From Hyphomicrobiales bacterium (lineage in GTDB: Bacteria; Pseudomonadota; Alphaproteobacteria; Rickettsiales; JACKKO01), in NCBI GenBank assembly GCA_024236395.1, contig JACKKO010000001.1, forward strand, positions 372,001 through 436,000: DNA of 64,000 nt, in the 5' to 3' direction. Shown piece after piece: positions 55,446 through 63,926 of the stretch. Position 1 is the first letter of the stretch. Each line of letters opens with the position of its first letter. The notes beneath the pieces are model-generated. The model saw nothing but the letters and a program-made list of their open reading frames with translations. It was not told the DNA's origin and made no database searches. A program made the position numbers and the translations under genes.

Positions 55446-56990
55446 CTAATGCAGGCTTTCGCGGAGTTCTTCCACGGCCGGGTGGGTAGAATTTTCAAAC
55501 GCGGCAAGAAACGTTCTCAGCATATCCGCCAGCGGGTTGTAACGGTCTTTCTCCGGCTTGCGGCCATCGTAAATGATACGGTCTTCATAGCCGGTGATCC
55601 ACAGTGCTTTCGGGTTGCGGCGCGCAATAATCAGACCGCCCTGGAATTTTGTATCCGGCACGCGGTGCGCTTTGAAAATGATCAGCCCTTCACCCAGTAC
55701 AGCCTCTATCATGGCGCGGGCAGCGGGGGGGAGATCCACATCCAGTGCATCAAAATCCGGTTTTTCAATCACGGAAACGACTTCCAGCTTGCCAAACTCC
55801 GTAGACATGGCAAAGCGTGATTTCTCAATGCCGGAAAGTCCTTTCTGTGAATCACAGTGGATACGCCAGGCTTTTTCCACCGGCACGGCAAAGGTCTTGA
55901 AGCCTTCAATTTCGCGGCACTGGAAGAAGTAGTGATTGTTAATACCCAGACGTTTTAATTCAATCTGCAGGCGGCGCAGTGCTTCCGGGGAGTCATTGAC
56001 GCTATCGATGATCGGTGTCTGGTTCTCCAGTGTAACATAGGCGCGGCTACGCAGACGTTGCACGGCTTTCTCCACAACAGGGATGCGGACAAAATGCCCG
56101 GTATGTTTCTTTACATAGTTTTTATCATCATCTTTCAGCAACAATTCATCAGGATGTGAGAAGTGCGTCATGAATGCCAGGTTTACATCTGGGTGCAGTG
56201 AGTGAAATAAATCCAGCATATCGAAGAAATTATCATCGAAACGTTCTGGGAAAAAGGCCAACTCCTTGGTGCCGATACGAATCGTGCGGACGCCGGCTTC
56301 GGCAAGCCCATCCAAGTAACTGAACAGATTATTATTGGAAAGCACCATCGGGTCACCCCCGGAAAGCAGCGCTTCGCGGATAGGGAATTTTTCTTCATTA
56401 TCGGATTCCAGGATATGATGATCCATATCTGCCAGATTATTCTTACGTGCGATCTCACGATTATGATTACGAATATAATCGGTAATTTCTTTTACGCTGG
56501 CGATGTCTTTTTCGGTTTTGCTGGTGAGAAAATCCGAACGGTAGCAATAACGGCACCAGGAACTACATACGCGTACCACGTACAATAACACTAGTTCATA
56601 TTTATGCAGCAGGCCAGGCACAGGGCTGTATTTGAGCTGATTCGAGGGGTCTTTCTCTCCGGAGAGGTCTTCGGTTTCTTCCGGGCGCGCCTTAATCAGG
56701 TTGGTGATGGCCTTACTTTTTTTAGCCAGTTCCATGTAATATTTCGTCGCGCGTGGAGGCAGGCGATCTGAAACGCCCGCGGCTTCCAGTGCTTTGAGTT
56801 CTTTTTCAGAATAAAGCTTCACCCCACCGGCTTTCAGTGAACGTCGGTATCCCTCCAGATCATGTGAGATATAGCGATGAAAATGACTTTCCTGAATCTG
56901 CTTGCGCAAGTTATCCAGACGGGGGGATTTGTCACGCTTGTTGCGGCGCTTACTACGCTTTGCAGCGTAAGTAGTTTTAATGTCATTCAT
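55446..56990 (-). CDS. KamA-family radical SAM aminomutase-like enzyme
   Basis: A 514-aa radical SAM enzyme of the lysine 2,3-aminomutase family. The [4Fe-4S] motif is CSSWCRYC (C142, C146, C149). It has SGGDPMVLS, HFSHPDE and NQTPIIDSVND. The PLP lysine is probably K373 in VPVEKA. Lysine 2,3-aminomutase uses two Asp residues to hold the substrate side-chain amine; the first is kept (D333), the second is Arg here (R359 in FQCREIEG), so lysine is not assured as the substrate. The N-terminus is long and basic; the C-terminal extension (about 430-514) is not typical of KamA either. An imperfect FNR-like dyad (57054-57067) is upstream. Related proteins include EpmB, but that one is shorter. Confidence 0.85.
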   Translation of the reverse strand: MNDIKTTYAAKRSKRRNKRDKSPRLDNLRKQIQESHFHRYISHDLEGYRRSLKAGGVKLYSEKELKALEAAGVSDRLPPRATKYYMELAKKSKAITNLIKARPEETEDLSGEKDPSNQLKYSPVPGLLHKYELVLLYVVRVCSSWCRYCYRSDFLTSKTEKDIASVKEITDYIRNHNREIARKNNLADMDHHILESDNEEKFPIREALLSGGDPMVLSNNNLFSYLDGLAEAGVRTIRIGTKELAFFPERFDDNFFDMLDLFHSLHPDVNLAFMTHFSHPDELLLKDDDKNYVKKHTGHFVRIPVVEKAVQRLRSRAYVTLENQTPIIDSVNDSPEALRRLQIELKRLGINNHYFFQCREIEGFKTFAVPVEKAWRIHCDSQKGLSGIEKSRFAMSTEFGKLEVVSVIEKPDFDALDVDLPPAARAMIEAVLGEGLIIFKAHRVPDTKFQGGLIIARRNPKALWITGYEDRIIYDGRKPEKDRYNPLADMLRTFLAAFENSTHPAVEELRESLH

Positions 56991-57456
56991 GGATGGTTTG
57001 CCTATTGGGTTATGAACGTCAGCGAGAAACGAATTTCCTATTTAACACTCACCTTGATTATGATCGAGCATGTACAGGGTTGCAAACAAAAAAGCAAGTA
57101 AAAAGAGATAGTTATGCTGCGCTGCAGCATAGATGGAAAAAAGCTATATTTATAAAAATTGGTATGAATAAACAATACCATTTCTATAATGTTGGCGAAA
57201 TTACACGTAGATTAGGTGTATTTTTTACCTGTGTCATTTTGTGAATTGACCGTAATAATTCCCGGAAATCTAACAATTATTGGTATTAGTAAGAAAATAG
57301 TTGGCAATACGATGTGAAAAGAGTAAATAGCCCGCAAAAGAAATACAACTTTCTGTATTTTGTTAACTAAATATTAACTATATTCGGTTACATTGCTTTT
57401 ACATCAAATAAAACCTTTCTTTGGTTTTATGGCGTGTAAAAGAGGGAGAGAAATTT
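56991..57456. other. 466-bp AT-rich intergenic region
   Basis: No gene is supported. It holds the KamA upstream region, an imperfect FNR-like dyad TTGATtatgATCGA (57054-57067), a small hairpin (57113-57131) and the upstream region of the next small gene. No tRNA-like or terminator-like structure was found. Confidence 0.6.
57113..57131. repeat. perfect short hairpin
   Basis: TATGCTGC-gct-GCAGCATA, an 8-bp stem with a 3-nt loop, in the gap before the small gene at 57457. There is no U-run; function is unknown. Confidence 0.45.
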
Positions 57457-57735
57457 ATGCAATTGCGTGCCAGACGTGCCGTAACAAATAATCAGCGCTA
57501 CGCGCTCCAGCTGATTGAGGGCTATGATGAACGGGTAAAAATGCCATGTTTTCAGTATGTCCTGTTCCGGAGTAATGTGCTGGAGGCTCTCAGTGATGCC
57601 AGTGCTGAAGAATGGCGTACACCAGAACATTACGGGGTTGTGGTAAAAAAGGGATATGGACGTCCCAGTGATATGGAAGAGCGGGAGGCTATCTCTATCT
57701 ATGAGAATGAATACTTACGCCATCTGCCTGCCTAA
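57457..57735 (+). CDS. small hypothetical protein
   Basis: A 92-aa cytoplasmic protein, Arg/Glu/Tyr-rich, without signal or membrane helix. Its segments KMPCFQYVLFRSNVLEALSDASAEEW and EEREAISIYENEYLRHLPA look like an ordinary alpha/beta fold. I do not recognise it. It starts with an ATG preceded by GGGAGAG (a longer TTG frame begins at 57421) and ends just before a strong terminator. The combination of ribosome site, terminator and codon use supports a real gene. Confidence 0.7.
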   Translation: MQLRARRAVTNNQRYALQLIEGYDERVKMPCFQYVLFRSNVLEALSDASAEEWRTPEHYGVVVKKGYGRPSDMEEREAISIYENEYLRHLPA

Positions 57736-57766
57736 CCCTATGCAACCACGCAGAGAATGCTGCAGT

Positions 57767-57798
57767 AAAAAACGCCCCAAATGGAGGCGTTTTTTTTT
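57767..57798. terminator. bidirectional terminator
   Basis: AAAAAACGCC pairs with GGCGTTTTTTTT around a short loop. It lies 32 nt past the small plus-strand gene and 19 nt past the end of the small minus-strand gene, so it can end both. Confidence 0.82.
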
Positions 57799-57817
57799 AC
57801 TTCATTTGATGAATATT

Positions 57818-58021
57818 TTAGCGCTGGAATACCTTAGTTCCTTCGGAACCGATATCCTGCGCAATGATAGACATATCGGGGTTAGCAATCTTTTCTCCCA
57901 AATGCGGCAATTCCTGTGCGATGGGTGTTTTGCCGTTTACTAACAAATTTGTGGAAGCGGCCAGCAACTCTGCTAACGCTTCTGGTACATCTATCGTGGG
58001 TATGATTGCTGCCTTAGACAC
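57818..58021 (-). CDS. small hypothetical protein (GTG start)
   Basis: A 67-aa soluble protein, Ala/Leu/Ile-rich in its first half (VPEALAELLAASTNLLVNGKTP). The start is GTG at 58021 with a strong AGGAG ribosome site six bases upstream. It ends at the shared terminator. Length, ribosome site and terminator support it as a gene; there is no recognisable domain. It is divergent from nfuA, 159 nt away. Confidence 0.6.
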   Translation of the reverse strand: MSKAAIIPTIDVPEALAELLAASTNLLVNGKTPIAQELPHLGEKIANPDMSIIAQDIGSEGTKVFQR

Positions 58022-58125
58022 AGTGAACTCCTAGCAAAGTGATACCTTAGTCCTATAGATAAAATTCTACATAAAATTGATTAATGAAGCGTTAAGAGGC
58101 TGAAGAAAAATTGATGGGATAATAC

Positions 58126-58155
58126 TTGACTGCTTAAGTAGGGTTTTAGTATACC
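58126..58155 (+). promoter_or_regulatory. sigma70-type promoter of nfuA
   Basis: TTGACT (58126-58131), 18 nt, TATACC (58150-58155), 25 nt before the nfuA ATG, which has an AAGGAG ribosome site. No clear IscR or Fur site was seen. Confidence 0.62.
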
Positions 58156-58180
58156 AGCCCATAGAATCAAGGAGTGCCGT

Positions 58181-58747
58181 ATGTTTATCCAAACTGAAAA
58201 TACCCCCAACCCCAATACCATCAAATTCCACCCCGGTGTGGAGGTGATGGCCTCCGGTACGGCGGATTTCCGCGACCGTGAAGCGGCCACCCGTTCACCA
58301 CTGGCGGAACGGCTATTTGACGTGCTTGGAGTGGAGGGCGTGTTTTTCAGCCAGGATTACCTTTCCATCACCAAAAAAGAGGACGGGAACTGGGATAGCA
58401 TGAAGCCCCATGTGCTGACGGCGATTATGGAGCATTTTGTCGCCGGACGGCCGCTATTCAAGGATGATTCCCGTGCCGGGATTGCCGAAGCCAGCAGTAG
58501 CACCGAGGAAGACAGCGATATCGTCCGCCAGATCAAGGAACTGATTGATACGCGGGTGCGTCCGGCGGTAGCGGAAGATGGCGGGGATATTATTTATCGC
58601 AGTTTTGACGATGGTATTGTGAAGCTGGAACTTTACGGGGCCTGTTCCGGTTGCCCGAGTTCCACCATGACGCTAAAGCAGGGCATTGAAAACATGCTGA
58701 AGCACTACGTGCCGGAAGTGGTGGCCGTGGAAGCCGTGAACGGCTAG
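58181..58747 (+). CDS. nfuA: NifU-like [Fe-S] scaffold/carrier protein
   Basis: A 188-aa protein with the Nfu N-terminal domain (FIQTENTPNPNTIKF and DVLGVEGVFFSQDYLSITK) and a C-terminal NifU domain with the cluster-binding CSGCPSS. It carries a [4Fe-4S] cluster and passes it to target enzymes. Close to mitochondrial NFU1, as is usual for alphaproteobacteria. Single gene with its own promoter; convergent with the OmpR-type regulator with a 3-nt gap. Complete. Confidence 0.95.
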   Translation: MFIQTENTPNPNTIKFHPGVEVMASGTADFRDREAATRSPLAERLFDVLGVEGVFFSQDYLSITKKEDGNWDSMKPHVLTAIMEHFVAGRPLFKDDSRAGIAEASSSTEEDSDIVRQIKELIDTRVRPAVAEDGGDIIYRSFDDGIVKLELYGACSGCPSSTMTLKQGIENMLKHYVPEVVAVEAVNG

Positions 58748-58750
58748 TCC

Positions 58751-59428
58751 TCACTCTCCCCGTTTGAGCACATACCCGGCGCCACGGGCGGTCATCAGCC
58801 AGCGCGGGGCGCGTGGGTCGTCCTCGATCTTACGGCGCAGGCGGGTGATCTGCACATCCACCGAACGCTCGCTGATGCCATTGAGAAGACGGGAAAGTTC
58901 CTCCCGCGCTACCGGTGTGCCCACCCGGGCCGCCAGAATATCCAGCAGTTTCTGTTCATTGGTGGAGAGGCTGATGGGCATGCCGTCTTTCTGTAGCTCG
59001 GCACGATCGAGGTCGTAAGAAAACGCGCCAAACGTGATACTTCCCCGCTGTTTGGGCGTACCGGAACGTCGCAGGATTGCTTCAATACGGGCACACAGCT
59101 CTTCCGGTTCAAACGGCTTGGAGAGGTAGTCATCCACTCCTTTTTGGAAACCGCGGATGCGGTCTTCCACTTCGCCCAGTGCGGTCAGCATCAGGATGGG
59201 GGTGGCCACGTGTTTCTTGCGCAGGTTTTCCACCAGTTCCAACCCGTTCTCCCCCGGCATCATCACATCCACTACCATCAGGGCATAGTTGGTTTCTTCC
59301 AGCATGCGGCGGGCTTCCATGGCATTTTCCGCCGTGCATATACGAAACCCCCGGCTGGAAAGAAATTCCTCCAGAAGTTGGCGGAGCCGCCGATCATCAT
59401 CGACAACAAGGATACGGTTCTGATGCAT
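58751..59428 (-). CDS. OmpR-family response regulator
   Basis: A 225-aa transcriptional regulator: a receiver domain (residues 5-118) with acidic DDD near the start and phospho-acceptor Asp in LMVVDVMMPG, K in YLSKPFE, followed by a winged-helix DNA-binding domain (about 130-225; VDVQITRLRRKIEDDP). It resembles PetR/OmpR of alphaproteobacteria. No sensor kinase is adjacent, so it is an orphan here; its partner should lie elsewhere. Its start faces the aminotransferase gene with a 73-nt gap. Confidence 0.92.
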   Translation of the reverse strand: MHQNRILVVDDDRRLRQLLEEFLSSRGFRICTAENAMEARRMLEETNYALMVVDVMMPGENGLELVENLRKKHVATPILMLTALGEVEDRIRGFQKGVDDYLSKPFEPEELCARIEAILRRSGTPKQRGSITFGAFSYDLDRAELQKDGMPISLSTNEQKLLDILAARVGTPVAREELSRLLNGISERSVDVQITRLRRKIEDDPRAPRWLMTARGAGYVLKRGE

Positions 59429-59501
59429 GGTTCCTGCAGATCGCTGTTGATTCCTGCTTGGCGGCTAGTGTATAACCTTCCGGAAATAAAGGAAAGTGCT
59501 G

Positions 59502-60380
59502 ATGTCTAACCCTGTACCGTTTGATGATCGTGATGGCTATATCTGGTTTGACGGGAAAATTGTTCCCTGGCGTGAAGCCACCATCCATGTGCTGAACCAC
59601 GGGCTGCATTATGGCTCCTGCGTGTTTGAGGGCGAACGAGTGTATCACGGCAAGGTGTTTAAGCTGAACGAGCATACGGAGCGGCTGCACCGCTCGGCAA
59701 ACCTGCTGGGGTTTGCACTACCATTCAGTGTGGAAGCGCTCAACCGTGCGACCGAGGAAATCGTACAGAAACAGAACATCGTGGATGGGTATGTCCGCCC
59801 CGTCGCCTGGCGCGGCAGCGAGCAGATGGCGATTCTGACAACGCATTCCAGGATTCATGTGGCCATTGCCTGCTGGACCTGGCCAGCCTATTACACCGAT
59901 GAGGCCAAACGCAAGGGTGCGAAACTGACCATTGAAAAACACTGGAAACGTCCCGCCCCGGATACCGCGCCGACAGCCAGTAAAGCCGCGGGGCTTTATA
60001 TGATTGGTACGATTACCAAAAATCAGGCCCATGCGGGTGGGTTCCAGGAAGCGCTGATGACCGACTGGCGCGGCTATATCGCCGAAACCACCAGCTCGAA
60101 CTTCTTCCTCGTCATAGGCGGCGAGCTGCATACGCCGATCCCGGACTGTTTCCTGGATGGGATTACCCGCCGCACGGTGATGGAGTTGGCCCGCAAACGC
60201 GGTATCAAGGTGGTGGAGCGGCATATCACGCTGGACGAGCTTTCCACTGCGCAGGAGGCGTTTATGACCGGTACCGCCGCGGAAGTCACGCCGGTGGGCT
60301 CCATTGACGCGCTGACCTTCACCGTCGGCCCCGTGACCACTGCCCTGATGGACGATTACGCCAAACTGGTGGCGGAGTAG
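59502..60380 (+). CDS. ilvE: branched-chain amino acid aminotransferase (class IV)
   Basis: A PLP-dependent fold-type IV aminotransferase, 292 aa, which adds the amino group in the last step of Ile, Leu and Val synthesis. It shows NHGLHYGSCVFEGERVY, the PLP-lysine in PTASKAAGLYM, and the ETTSSNFFLV and TGTAAEVTPV signatures. D-amino-acid aminotransferase and aminodeoxychorismate lyase share this fold, but the N-terminal YGSCVFEGERVY favours IlvE. ATG at 59502 has a GGAAA site; a GTG at 59496 is also in frame. Divergent from the OmpR-type regulator. Confidence 0.92.
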   Translation: MSNPVPFDDRDGYIWFDGKIVPWREATIHVLNHGLHYGSCVFEGERVYHGKVFKLNEHTERLHRSANLLGFALPFSVEALNRATEEIVQKQNIVDGYVRPVAWRGSEQMAILTTHSRIHVAIACWTWPAYYTDEAKRKGAKLTIEKHWKRPAPDTAPTASKAAGLYMIGTITKNQAHAGGFQEALMTDWRGYIAETTSSNFFLVIGGELHTPIPDCFLDGITRRTVMELARKRGIKVVERHITLDELSTAQEAFMTGTAAEVTPVGSIDALTFTVGPVTTALMDDYAKLVAE

Positions 60381-60483
60381 TTTTTAACTTAAAGATGAGG
60401 TCTGATGGTGATGTCGGACTGGCTACTACATTTGAAGGCACTATTGCCTTTAGCGCGGCGGATATCGTGTTGTGAGGTGGGGT

Positions 60484-61347
60484 ATGCGCTTTAGTAACAA
60501 GATGCCCCTCCAGTGCCTGGCATTTCTGGCACTGACACTCCTTTCCGTCACTTCCTGCGCAAGCTCCAGTAAACAAGATGAAAGCTTGGAGCAGTCCTGT
60601 TTTAAGGCATATTTTCCTGGCAAAGAGGGAGCCAGAAATTATACCAAAGCTATTGAGGCATGCGGAAAGCTTGTGGAACAAGAGAACACAACAGGATACA
60701 GAATCTATGGCCTGATGTATCTGAACGGCAATGGATTTCCCAAAGATAAAGAGAAGGCAAAATATTATTATGGCAAGATATACGAAATATATTATCAACA
60801 TGCAAAACAAGGGTTCCCCATGGCAGAATTGGCAATCTCTAATATCTATGAAGATTCAAGAGGGGTATATCCCGTAGAAAGTAATCCAGATAAAACTCTT
60901 TTCTGGATTGAACGAGCGGCAAGTCATAAGCCATGTGATAAAGGTTATGTAAAACAACCAGAAGCAGTTAGACGTGCTCTATTATATGCAGCATTTGCAA
61001 ATCTGCGAGGAACACATAATAATATTAGACAATTATATGCAGTCGATTACACCAAGGCATACGGTTATTTTCGACGGTTAGCTGAGGAATTTAATGATAA
61101 CCGCGGTCATTTATATCTTGGAAAGTTGCTGGAAGAAGGTAATGGGGTTAAGCAGGATCTAGTAGAATCCTACAAGCATTATCTGCTGGGTGATACATTT
61201 AAGAAGAGTACTTCGAGGGCCAGAAAACGCCTGGAAAAGCAGATGACGCGGGAACAGATCGCCGAAGCCAAGCACCGCGCCAAGGAGTGGAAGAAGCATT
61301 TCAAACTGGCAATAGAACAATGTAAAACGCAGGAAAGCGATCAGTAA
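60484..61347 (+). CDS. Sel1-like repeat lipoprotein
   Basis: A 287-aa envelope protein. A hydrophobic signal ends in a lipobox (VTSC, Cys near residue 25), so it is a lipoprotein. Two clear Sel1-like repeats are YGLMYLNGNGFPKDKEKAKYYYGKI and LGKLLEEGNGVKQDLVESYKHYLL; weaker ones lie between. Sel1 repeats are protein-protein interaction solenoids, often in signalling or host-interaction proteins. The tail is basic (RARKRLEKQMTREQIAEAKHRAKEWKKHF). Composition is AT-rich against neighbours. Start: ATG at 60484 with a GAGGTGGGG site; a longer frame starts at 60472. Convergent with ispH. Confidence 0.83.
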   Translation: MRFSNKMPLQCLAFLALTLLSVTSCASSSKQDESLEQSCFKAYFPGKEGARNYTKAIEACGKLVEQENTTGYRIYGLMYLNGNGFPKDKEKAKYYYGKIYEIYYQHAKQGFPMAELAISNIYEDSRGVYPVESNPDKTLFWIERAASHKPCDKGYVKQPEAVRRALLYAAFANLRGTHNNIRQLYAVDYTKAYGYFRRLAEEFNDNRGHLYLGKLLEEGNGVKQDLVESYKHYLLGDTFKKSTSRARKRLEKQMTREQIAEAKHRAKEWKKHFKLAIEQCKTQESDQ

Positions 61348-62288
61348 TTAACCCACCCGCTGTTCGCCGGTGATTTCCGGTGGGAGTTTGAATTTCACAT
61401 TCTCAGGGATGCCGCCGCCGCTTAAGACCTCCAGACCGGGGAACCAGTGGCGTAACTGTTCCACCACCTGTTGTACCAGGATTTCCGGGGCGCTGGCACC
61501 GGCGGTCAGGCCAATGGAATGGGCGTCGCTAAACCATTCCTGTTTGAGGGCGTCTGCCCCGGCAATGAGATAGGCGGTTGCGCCCAGCTCCTCTGCCAGA
61601 TCACGCAACCGGTTAGAGTTGGAACTATTGGTGGCACCCACCACCAGCATGACCTCCACCTCTGGTGCAATAGTGCGCACGGCATTCTGCCGATTTTGCG
61701 TGGCGTAGCAGATGTCCCGCGTGTCCGGCCCGGCGATAGCGGGAAAACGGGCCTTCAGCGCGGCAATAATCTCCTTGGTTTCATCCACACTCAATGTGGT
61801 TTGTGTAACATACGCCAGCTTTTCCGGGTTCTGCACGTGCAGTGTGGCGACATCCTCCGTGCTGGAAACCAGCAACACCGGCTGCTGTACGCGGCCGGAC
61901 GCTTTCCACCTCCGGGGTGCCCGGCATATTAATCAGGATGAGCTGGTGCTCCGCGCCCCAAAACGCTGGGCTTCTTATGCACTCCTTTTGTCGCTCAGCG
62001 GGCAGGTGGCATCAATCACCGGCAAATGCCGCACGCGGGCGCTTGTTCCACCGCATCGGAAACCCCATGCGCACTGAAAATGGTGATCGCGCCATCGGGA
62101 ATTTCATCGACCTCTTTTACAAACACCGCCCCTTTGGCCTTCAGGTCTTCCACCACAAAGCGGTTATGGACGATTTCATGGCGGACATAGACCGGCGGGC
62201 CATACTGCTCCAGCGCGCGCTCCACGATCTGCACCGCGCGGTCCACCCCGGCGCAGAAGCCACGCGGTTCGGCCAGGATCAGTCTCAT
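61348..62288 (-). pseudogene. ispH: 4-hydroxy-3-methylbut-2-enyl diphosphate reductase, disrupted by clustered indels
   Basis: IspH is the last enzyme of the MEP isoprenoid pathway. The N-terminal 80 codons are intact ([15 protein letters not shown] with the first cluster Cys, [18 protein letters not shown]). The last 175 codons are intact (DICYATQNRQ with the third Cys, NSSNSNRL, TAGASAPEILV). Between about 61890 and 62042 several small indels and substitutions break the frame; reading across frames recovers ATCPL (second cluster Cys) and a PEVE segment. The two parts are in different frames. As with parE, errors in a 150-bp patch of an essential gene suggest bad sequence, not gene death. 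The start is ATG at 62288, in an ATGA overlap with the preceding gene. Confidence 0.85.
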
Positions 62289-62797
62289 CGGAAAAACTCC
62301 CACCAGTAAAATCCAAACAGACTAAAACTGGTGACGCTGGCCAGCAGCCATAGCGGCTTCTTCAACGGTGCCGGGTCTTGTTTGCCCAAACGTTTGATCG
62401 CCCAGCGCAGCATGGTGACCAGACTATGCGATAGCACAAGTGGGAAATACCAGTAAGCAATCCAACCAATAATCGGCGGGCCTTTGACCATGGGTTTCCC
62501 CACAGCAAAAATCAGGATGTAAAATAGTATGACGCCCAGCACCATTCCTGCCGTAGCCCCGGCAAGCAGGGTAAAAAAACGGCGCAGATGAGACAGCATA
62601 TCAAGCGTTCTGGCCAGCAGGAACGTGCCAGCCAGTGCCAGCAGGCAGGCGGCGATAAACGGTATTTTGACGAAGGCATATTTCACAAACCCCGGATCAG
62701 CCAGCCAGATAAAGGCGATGGCATGAGCCGGCGTGGCGGCCAGTAAAATCCCCAGCCAGAGCGCAGAAAGCGTGAAAGTAAGTTGTGTACGTGTCAT
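62285..62797 (-). CDS. small multi-span membrane protein between zapE and ispH
   Basis: A 170-aa protein with about five hydrophobic segments ([73 protein letters not shown], and [20 protein letters not shown]). I do not know the family. It is tightly coupled on both sides by ATGA overlaps, with zapE before it and ispH after it, so it should be expressed with them. No catalytic motif is visible. Its proximity to ispH is the only hint of function. Confidence 0.8.
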   Translation of the reverse strand: MTRTQLTFTLSALWLGILLAATPAHAIAFIWLADPGFVKYAFVKIPFIAACLLALAGTFLLARTLDMLSHLRRFFTLLAGATAGMVLGVILFYILIFAVGKPMVKGPPIIGWIAYWYFPLVLSHSLVTMLRWAIKRLGKQDPAPLKKPLWLLASVTSFSLFGFYWWEFFR

Positions 62798-63897
62798 CCC
62801 TGATGTTCCGTGTGCATATACCGTTCCGACTGCATTTCCTTCAACCGGGAAAGGGTGCGGGCAAATTCAAAACTGCCATCCCCGCTGGTGTAAAGCGCTT
62901 CCGGTGGGACAGAAGCCGTACAGATCAGCAATACCTTATGATCGTAAAGCGCGTCAACCAGTGTGACGAAGCGCCAGGCCTCATTGCGCTGCTCCGGCTC
63001 CATCTGGGGAACGCCGGAAAGCAGGATCACGCGGAAGGTACGTGCCAGCTCCAGGAAGTCAGCGGAGCCAAGCGGTTGCCGGCATAGCGCATCAAAGCTA
63101 CAGAGCGCCACATCGCCATGGGTATATGCTAACGAGAGCTTCCGACCTTGCATAGTGAGCGTGCGGGGTTCCGGTGTGGCGTGGTTGGTCAGTTCAGCAA
63201 AAGTTTTTTCTAGAAACGCCGTGGCGTTTTTTCCCAGTGGGGTGAAATAGGTGGTGTTAAGCTGGGCAAGATGCTGCAGGCGATAATCCTTCCCGTTATC
63301 CAACTGCTCCACCCGCAGGCGGGCTTTCAACAATGCGATGAATGGCAGGAAGCGGTCCCGTTGCAGTCCGTCCTTATACAGATCGTCCGGGTGGCGGTTG
63401 GAGGTAGTGATGATGGTGACGCCTTCCTCCATCAGTGCTTCAAAGAAGCGCCCGACAATCATGGCATCAGCAATATCGGTGATCTGTAATTCATCCAGGC
63501 AGAGGACGCGCAGATTCTTGGCAATTTCGCAGGCCGCGGTTTCAATAGGGTCTTTGGTATTTTGGTGGCGCAGCCGGTCCAGATGCGCGTGGACCTCCAG
63601 CATAAACGCATGGAAATGGATGCGCCGCCTCTGCGTGATGGGCAACGCGTGGCAGAAAATATCCATCACCATGCTTTTGCCGGTGCCAACACTGCCATAG
63701 AGATACATGCCCGGCAGGGAGGCGGATTTGGTGCGGCGGAGCTTTTGCAGTAAGCTCCTGTCCGGGGCGGCGCATAATTGTGCAGTCAGTTCGTCTAGTA
63801 GTGTTAGTACGCGGCGTTGCTCAGCATCTTCCGTGATATGCCCGGAAGACACCATGGTGTCATATTCCTGTATCAGGGATGATTTTCCTGCTTCCAT
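62794..63897 (-). CDS. zapE: cell division ATPase ZapE (AFG1-like)
   Basis: A 367-aa AAA+-like ATPase of the ZapE/AFG1 family. It has the Walker A GSVGTGKS, FHAFMLEVH, Walker B VLCLDELQ, TSNRHPDDLYKDGLQRDRFLPFI and the C-terminal arginine region. In E. coli ZapE destabilises FtsZ rings under low oxygen or heat; in mitochondria AFG1 acts in quality control. Start: ATG at 63897 with an AGGAG site; an upstream frame from 63966 overlaps the panC start and is not used. It heads the operon with the membrane protein and ispH. Divergent from panC (29-nt gap). Confidence 0.94.
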   Translation of the reverse strand: MEAGKSSLIQEYDTMVSSGHITEDAEQRRVLTLLDELTAQLCAAPDRSLLQKLRRTKSASLPGMYLYGSVGTGKSMVMDIFCHALPITQRRRIHFHAFMLEVHAHLDRLRHQNTKDPIETAACEIAKNLRVLCLDELQITDIADAMIVGRFFEALMEEGVTIITTSNRHPDDLYKDGLQRDRFLPFIALLKARLRVEQLDNGKDYRLQHLAQLNTTYFTPLGKNATAFLEKTFAELTNHATPEPRTLTMQGRKLSLAYTHGDVALCSFDALCRQPLGSADFLELARTFRVILLSGVPQMEPEQRNEAWRFVTLVDALYDHKVLLICTASVPPEALYTSGDGSFEFARTLSRLKEMQSERYMHTEHQG

Positions 63898-63926
63898 TTT
63901 GCTCCTGTCCGTCGCATAGATAGAGT

